In this document: piece by piece, positions 8,221 to 11,224 of the stretch
How positions within the stretch are numbered: the stretch's first letter is position 1
Layout of the letters: every line of letters starts with the position of its first letter
NCBI GenBank assembly: GCA_964638865.1
Contig: CAZXBG010000134.1
Location: 1 to 11,224, forward strand
Reading direction: 5' to 3'
Source: UBA7236 sp964638865
Lineage (GTDB): Bacteria > Bacteroidota > Bacteroidia > Chitinophagales > BACL12
DNA: 11,224 nt
Notes under the pieces: model-generated
Told to the model about the DNA's origin: nothing
The model's database searches: none
The model's input: the letters and a program-made list of their open reading frames with translations, nothing else
Translations under genes and position numbers: made by a program

Positions 8221-8243
8221 GGAAATAATTATTGAAAATTTCC
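8221..8243. promoter_or_regulatory. small inverted repeat between divergent rpmE2 and ykuK-like genes
   Basis: GGAAAT (8221-8226) and ATTTCC (8238-8243) are perfect 6-bp inverted arms separated by 11 bp of AT-rich DNA. They lie in the 70-bp region between two divergent genes. This spacing suits a dimeric regulator, but six bases in AT-rich sequence could be chance. A weak box TAATATTG (8247-8254) follows on the plus strand. Confidence 0.22.
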
Positions 8244-8276
8244 TATTAATATTGTAGAGTCAAATACCCGAAAAGT

Positions 8277-8747
8277 ATGAAATGGCGCAAATTTAACGGA
8301 AATCAGATCGTAAGACCAATTTTAGACGAGGTTAGAGAAACTCTGGAAAGAGAGTTGGCTGCCGGCTACAAACTCAAGGTTTGTATAGGTTCCGACTCGC
8401 AGGTTTACGGAAAAGTAATAGAATTCGGAACGGTAATTGTCTTCTTGCGGGAGGGCAGGGGTGGTTTTATGTACATAGCAAACGAGAGCAGCACACAGAA
8501 AATGACCCTAAAAGAAAGGTTGTTATATGAAGTGTCGCGGTCTATCGAAATCGCTTACGAGCTCTGTAATTTGCTCGATGAATATCATATTGATCTGGAA
8601 GTGCATGCAGATATCAATACAAATCCCGGTTTTCAATCCAACCTTGCATTGCATGAGGCCATGGGTTATATTTTGAGTATGGGATTCGTTTTCAAAGCAA
8701 AACCGGAGTCTTTTGCATCCTCCAGTTGTGCTAATAAGGTTGTGTAA
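8277..8747 (+). CDS. YkuK-like ribonuclease H-fold protein (DUF458 family)
   Basis: 156 residues, ATG at 8277, TAA at 8745-8747. It resembles the YkuK/DUF458 family, predicted cytoplasmic RNase H-like proteins whose substrate is not established. The first beta strand carries the family's acidic motif in KVCIGSDSQ (34-42), with D40 the likely first metal ligand. A central helix ERLLYEVSRSIEIAYEL (80-96) is followed by DLEVHADINTNP (106-117), with E108 and D112 as candidate ligands. The C-terminal KPESFASSSCANKVV is typical of the family end. There are no signal peptide or membrane segments. It is alone on the plus strand between rpmE2 and engB, so neighbours give no hint of its partner. It is complete or very nearly so; the family member I know best, from Bacillus subtilis, is somewhat longer. 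Confidence 0.8.
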   Translation: MKWRKFNGNQIVRPILDEVRETLERELAAGYKLKVCIGSDSQVYGKVIEFGTVIVFLREGRGGFMYIANESSTQKMTLKERLLYEVSRSIEIAYELCNLLDEYHIDLEVHADINTNPGFQSNLALHEAMGYILSMGFVFKAKPESFASSSCANKVV

Positions 8748-8799
8748 AGAGATGTTCAAGAAATTGTGCCCGGGCCCCCAGCCGCATAGGGTAGCTGAC

Positions 8800-8824
8800 A
8801 ATTTCGATTAGGTGAAATTTTTTT
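8800..8824 (+). terminator. weak terminator-like hairpin after the ykuK-like gene
   Basis: AATTTC (8800-8805) and GAAATT (8814-8819) pair around an 8-base loop and are followed by TTTTT on the plus strand. The stem is short and almost all A-T, so it would be a poor terminator. Its position 50 bp after the stop codon is the main support. Confidence 0.3.
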
Positions 8825-8836
8825 GTTCGGAGTTGT

Positions 8837-8857
8837 ACTCCCCACTCCCCACTCCCC
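8837..8857. repeat. ACTCCCC tandem heptamer, three copies
   Basis: Three perfect consecutive 7-bp units, ACTCCCC, with no interruption. Confidence 0.85.
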
Positions 8858-8909
8858 AAATAGTCAAGCGTCATTGGTCAGGAGTAAAACATCAGGCTGT
8901 CGAGGACCC

Positions 8910-8937
8910 ACTCATTACTCATTACTCATTTCTCATT
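8910..8937. repeat. ACTCATT tandem heptamer, four units
   Basis: Three perfect ACTCATT units are followed by TCTCATT. A 16-bp core, GTCATTGGTCAGGAGT (8870-8885), lies 24 bp before it. The reverse complement of this unit is a rotation of the TGAGTAA unit found at the right edge of the window. Confidence 0.85.
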
Positions 8938-8994
8938 TTATGAATGTTGCTGAAATCTCATCCCAATACCCCTATCCCAATACCACCACAGCAA

Positions 8995-9594
8995 TCACTT
9001 ATTATACGAAGAAAGAATAACCTCCAGATATTCCAGAATTTCTTCCTTACCCTGCCTGTTTTCAGCCGAGGAAACGAATATCGGAGGCAGGGTTTCCCAA
9101 CTTTCGGCTAATTCTTTTTTATAAAGTTCGATATTCTCGGCTATTGGCTTTTTGCGCCTGTCGGCCTTGGTAAATATTATAGCAAAAGGAATTTGATCTT
9201 CTCCAAGTTTACCGGTAAACTCCAGATCAATTTTTTGGGGAGGAACTGCTGCATCAATGAGCTGAAACACACATAATAACTGGTCGCGCATGATCAGGTA
9301 TCCATTGATCATCTTCTCCCATTCGCCTCGTTTTTCTCTGGATACCTTGGCAAAACCATAACCTGGAAGGTCAACAAGGTTCCAGGTTTTATTGATGAGA
9401 AAATAATTCAGGGTTTGTGTTTTTCCGGGTGTTGAGGAGGTTTTTGCAAGGTGACTATGGTCGGTGAGCATGTTAATGAGCGACGACTTTCCCACGTTTG
9501 ACCTTCCGATAAAGGCAAACTCGGGTATATCCGGAGCAGGACATTTTTTTACATCCACAAAACTTCCCGTGTAAATTGCTGTTTTAATTATCAC
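8995..9594 (-). CDS. engB: ribosome biogenesis GTP-binding protein EngB (YihA/YsxC)
   Basis: 199 residues, a normal family length. This GTPase of the TRAFAC class acts in the cytoplasm in large ribosomal subunit assembly. All G motifs are present: GRSNVGKSS at 30-38 (G1, P-loop), STPGKTQ around 54-60 (G2), DLPGYG at 75-80 (G3), FTKAD at 141-145 (G4) and VSSAE at 174-178 (G5). The start is GTG at 9594 (read as Met, then IIKTAIYTG). No ATG further in gives the usual family N-terminus, so GTG is preferred. The reading frame ends with TGA at 8995-8997. It diverges from ubiE across 92 bp. A TAnnTTTG box ends just four bases before the GTG, so the mRNA may have almost no leader. Confidence 0.94.
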   Translation of the reverse strand: MIIKTAIYTGSFVDVKKCPAPDIPEFAFIGRSNVGKSSLINMLTDHSHLAKTSSTPGKTQTLNYFLINKTWNLVDLPGYGFAKVSREKRGEWEKMINGYLIMRDQLLCVFQLIDAAVPPQKIDLEFTGKLGEDQIPFAIIFTKADRRKKPIAENIELYKKELAESWETLPPIFVSSAENRQGKEEILEYLEVILSSYNK

Positions 9595-9598
9595 GCTG

Positions 9599-9606
9599 CA
9601 AAAATA
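9599..9606 (-). promoter_or_regulatory. candidate -7 promoter box of engB
   Basis: On the minus strand this reads TATTTTTG, matching TAnnTTTG, and ends four bases upstream of the GTG start at 9594. A matching -33 element is not evident. Full consensus and placement directly before the gene are the evidence. Confidence 0.5.
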
Positions 9607-9671
9607 GGTTTAAAGCAGGCAGGAAAGCAGTGTAGTTAGTAAATAGCAATCAGAAACAGGATTATTCACCG

Positions 9672-9679
9672 TAAATTTG
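9672..9679 (+). promoter_or_regulatory. candidate -7 promoter box of ubiE-porT
   Basis: TAAATTTG matches TAnnTTTG and ends seven bases before the ATG at 9687. It would drive ubiE and the overlapping porT. It faces the engB box across about 65 bp, so the two promoters share one small divergent region. No clear -33 TTTG is present. Confidence 0.5.
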
Positions 9680-9686
9680 CAACACA

Positions 9687-10412
9687 ATGTCAGAAAGTGT
9701 AACCCCGTATAAAACGGAGGAAGGAAAGAAGGAACAGGTTAAAAGTATGTTCAATAATATAGCCGGACGCTACGATTTTTTGAACAGGGTATTATCGCTT
9801 GGGATTGATATTTATTGGCGCAATAAGGCTATAAAAGCACTTAAAAAATATCATCCTGAACATATTTTGGATGTTGCCTGCGGAACCGGCGATTTTACTA
9901 TCGCAGCATTAAAAGCAGATCCCAAAAAGGTAACCGGAGTTGACATTTCTGAAAAAATGTTGGAGGCAGGAAGAAAAAAGATCATTCAAAAAAAATTAAG
10001 TGATAGGATTACACTTTTATCAGGAGATTCTGAAAATTTGATCTTTGAGGAAAATACCTTTGATGCCTGCACCGTTGCATATGGCGTTCGGAATTTTGAA
10101 GACCTGCAAAAGGGGATCAATGAAATATATCGTGTTTCAAAACCTCAGGCGCCAATTATTATTTTGGAATTTTCGAAACCAAGGGTGTTTCCTGTAAAAC
10201 AATTGTATAATTTTTATTTTGGTACAATACTTCCGGTGATAGGCCGTTTAGTTTCCGGCGATGCAAGAGCATACACATATTTGTTTGAGTCAGTTTCCCA
10301 TTTTCCGGAAGGAAATGCATTTATGCACTATTTAAAGAATGCGGGATTTAAAAATTGTACTTGTAAAAGATTAACATTCGGAATATGTTCGCTCTATATA
10401 GCAGAAAAATAA
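9687..10412 (+). CDS. ubiE: demethylmenaquinone methyltransferase UbiE/MenG
   Basis: 241 residues, ATG at 9687, TAA at 10410-10412. SAM-dependent C-methyltransferase that converts demethylmenaquinone to menaquinone, the likely respiratory quinone here given the phylum. Motifs are RYDFLNRVLSLGID at 28-41 (UbiE signature 1), LDVACGTGDF at 61-70 (SAM motif I), VTGVDISEKML at 82-92 (acidic residue binding the SAM ribose), and VAYGVRNFEDL at 130-140 (UbiE signature 2). The C-terminal FGICSLYIAEK is typical of the family. The protein has no membrane segments and probably acts at the inner membrane surface. Its last 28 bases overlap the start of porT in another frame, which suggests translational coupling. 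Confidence 0.95.
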   Translation: MSESVTPYKTEEGKKEQVKSMFNNIAGRYDFLNRVLSLGIDIYWRNKAIKALKKYHPEHILDVACGTGDFTIAALKADPKKVTGVDISEKMLEAGRKKIIQKKLSDRITLLSGDSENLIFEENTFDACTVAYGVRNFEDLQKGINEIYRVSKPQAPIIILEFSKPRVFPVKQLYNFYFGTILPVIGRLVSGDARAYTYLFESVSHFPEGNAFMHYLKNAGFKNCTCKRLTFGICSLYIAEK

Positions 10413-11089
10413 TTTTAATATTCATTTTATTTCTACCCTTTTTTGTAAAGGCACAATTTAATGTGACGGAATATGAGAACAGATTCTCTATTAAACCTTA
10501 TCATTTCGGAATTTCGTTAGCCTACAATAGTTCCGATTTTAAAATTACATTCAGTGATCAGTTCATAAATCACGATTCTATATTAATTGTAGAATCAACA
10601 ACCGGTCCCGGCTTTAATCTTGGCATAATTGCGAATTTGCGAATTGGAAAATATTTTGATCTGCGTTTTATTCCGGGTTTATCCTTTGCGGAAAAGAATT
10701 TTAATTATACATATAAAGATGAATCAACATCTTTCCAAACTATTGAATCTATTTACCTCACTTTTCCTTTTGATGTTAAATTTAAAAGTGCTGCTTATAA
10801 AGATATGAAAGTATATGTTATTGGTGGCGCACAATATTTATACGACCTCGGTTCCAATGCAGATGCGAGAAATGCGGAAGAATTGGTGAAAATAAAAGCA
10901 AGTGATCTTGCTATCGATTATGGTTTAGGAATGGAATTTTATTTTCCTTATTTCATATTTAGTCCCGAAATTAAAATATCAAACGGAATTTTTAATTTGC
11001 ATAAATTAGATCCGAATCTTCAACAAAGTAATGTTATGGATAAAGTGTTTTCGAGAACATTGTTGTTTTCGATACATATTGAGGGGTGA
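10385..11089 (+). CDS. porT: PorT, outer-membrane beta-barrel protein of the type IX secretion system
   Basis: 234 residues from ATG at 10385 to TGA at 11087-11089. The N-terminus is a signal peptide: RK at 7-8, a strongly hydrophobic stretch 9-20, and probable cleavage VKA/QF after residue 23. This supports the start even though it overlaps ubiE by 28 bp. The mature protein alternates beta strands as in a small outer-membrane barrel and carries stretches I associate with PorT: IKPYHFGISLAYN at 36-48, GPGFNLGIIANLRIGKYFDL at 74-93, KVYVIGGAQY at 142-151 and FYFPYFIFSPEIKIS at 185-199. PorT is needed for T9SS protein export and, in gliding species, for surface adhesin delivery. Following ubiE is the order I recall in many Bacteroidota. 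A generic OMP_b-brl_2 barrel of other function is the alternative, but the motif match makes PorT more likely. Confidence 0.85.
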   Translation: MFALYSRKIILIFILFLPFFVKAQFNVTEYENRFSIKPYHFGISLAYNSSDFKITFSDQFINHDSILIVESTTGPGFNLGIIANLRIGKYFDLRFIPGLSFAEKNFNYTYKDESTSFQTIESIYLTFPFDVKFKSAAYKDMKVYVIGGAQYLYDLGSNADARNAEELVKIKASDLAIDYGLGMEFYFPYFIFSPEIKISNGIFNLHKLDPNLQQSNVMDKVFSRTLLFSIHIEG

Positions 11090-11152
11090 GGGGAGAAGCG
11101 TGAGTCCGGTTCCTGCACGGAGGAAGAATAATGTTCGCCAAATTGTCAACAG

Positions 11153-11224
11153 TCATTGGCCAGGAGTGGTGAGTAATGAGTGATGAGTAATGAGTGATGA
11201 GTAATGAGTGATGAGTGATGAGTA
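11153..11224. repeat. TGAGTRA tandem heptamer tract with 16-bp core, running off the right edge
   Basis: The core GTCATTGGCCAGGAGT (11152-11167) is followed by seven complete 7-bp units alternating TGAGTAA and TGAGTGA (11170-11218) and a partial unit to the edge. The core matches 8870-8885 with one difference (C for T). The stretch between porT and this tract (11090-11151) has no recognisable feature. Confidence 0.85.

Larger units (their letters stand above)
8748..8994. other. 247-bp intergenic region: GC-rich patch plus several 7-bp repeat tracts
   Basis: No gene is supported here. In order it holds a GC-rich patch around 8766-8797 with the palindrome GCCCGGGC (8768-8775); a weak AT-rich hairpin with a T run (8800-8824); ACTCCCC three times (8837-8857); a CATTGGT/CAGGAGT core (8870-8885); ACTCATT three times plus TCTCATT (8910-8937); and an 11-bp direct repeat ATCCCAATACC at 8960-8970 and 8974-8984, spaced 14 bp. 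The changing composition and the 7-bp period suggest replication-slippage DNA rather than a gene. Confidence 0.7.

Noticed and set aside
8523..8801. Minus-strand ORF of 92 residues overlapping the ykuK-like gene
   Set aside because: It lies almost wholly antisense to a recognisable conserved gene and shows no family motif.
8823..9020. Plus-strand ORF of 65 residues after the ykuK-like gene
   Set aside because: It is composed of tandem heptamers and runs into engB antisense; the open frame follows from the repeats.
11090..11151. Structured RNA (for example a group II intron domain) suggested by the GTCCGGTTC and CACGG bases
   Set aside because: The stem is only four base pairs and no other intron landmarks or reverse transcriptase are present.
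11170..11224. CRISPR array at the right edge
   Set aside because: The repeat unit is 7 bp with no unique spacers, so it is a simple tandem repeat.

Overview
The window is ordinary chromosomal DNA from a member of the Bacteroidota, very likely a draft or metagenome-assembled genome, since it carries two runs of exactly 100 N. Several things point to the phylum. The DNA is AT-rich and start codons mostly lack Shine-Dalgarno sequences. TAnnTTTG promoter boxes sit just upstream of several genes. The GlmU is the 'alternative' Bacteroidota type, L31 is the cysteine-free type B form, and the outer-membrane protein behind the menaquinone methyltransferase gene is recognisably PorT of the type IX secretion system (T9SS). 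I cannot place it below phylum with confidence.

Layout. Positions 1-103 hold a doubtful partial ORF leaving the left edge (minus strand). Positions 208-4838 (minus) hold one very large exported protein that the assembly splits artificially. Then, all on the minus strand, come prmA (4949-5782), tpiA (5841-6385, N-terminus lost in the second gap), an alternative glmU (6642-7853) and rpmE2 (7925-8173). A ykuK-like RNase H-fold gene (8277-8747, plus) is followed by 247 bp of repeat-rich intergenic DNA. engB (8995-9594, minus) and ubiE/menG (9687-10412, plus) diverge from a 92-bp promoter region, and porT (10385-11089, plus) overlaps the end of ubiE. The right edge is another tandem-repeat tract.

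How the genes relate. Most are housekeeping: ribosome supply and modification (L31, PrmA, EngB), glycolysis (TpiA), UDP-GlcNAc supply for the envelope (GlmU-like), menaquinone (UbiE/MenG) and protein secretion (PorT). The tpiA-prmA pair and the ubiE-porT pair are orders I recall as common in the phylum. The uncharacterised member is the 1491-residue exported protein.

Main results. (1) The gap at 4302-4401 is flanked by two identical 55-bp copies. Collapsing one copy plus the Ns (155 bases) restores a single uninterrupted 1491-codon reading frame, so this is an assembly artefact and not a frameshift or a pair of genes. (2) Intergenic DNA is repeatedly built of 7-bp tandem units of different sequence (CCATTNT, ACTCCCC, ACTCATT, TGAGTRA), with two dispersed cores that recur. 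(3) TAnnTTTG boxes lie only 4-7 nt before three start codons, suggesting nearly leaderless mRNAs. I saw no mobile element, CRISPR array, tRNA or rRNA, and no clear new multi-gene system.
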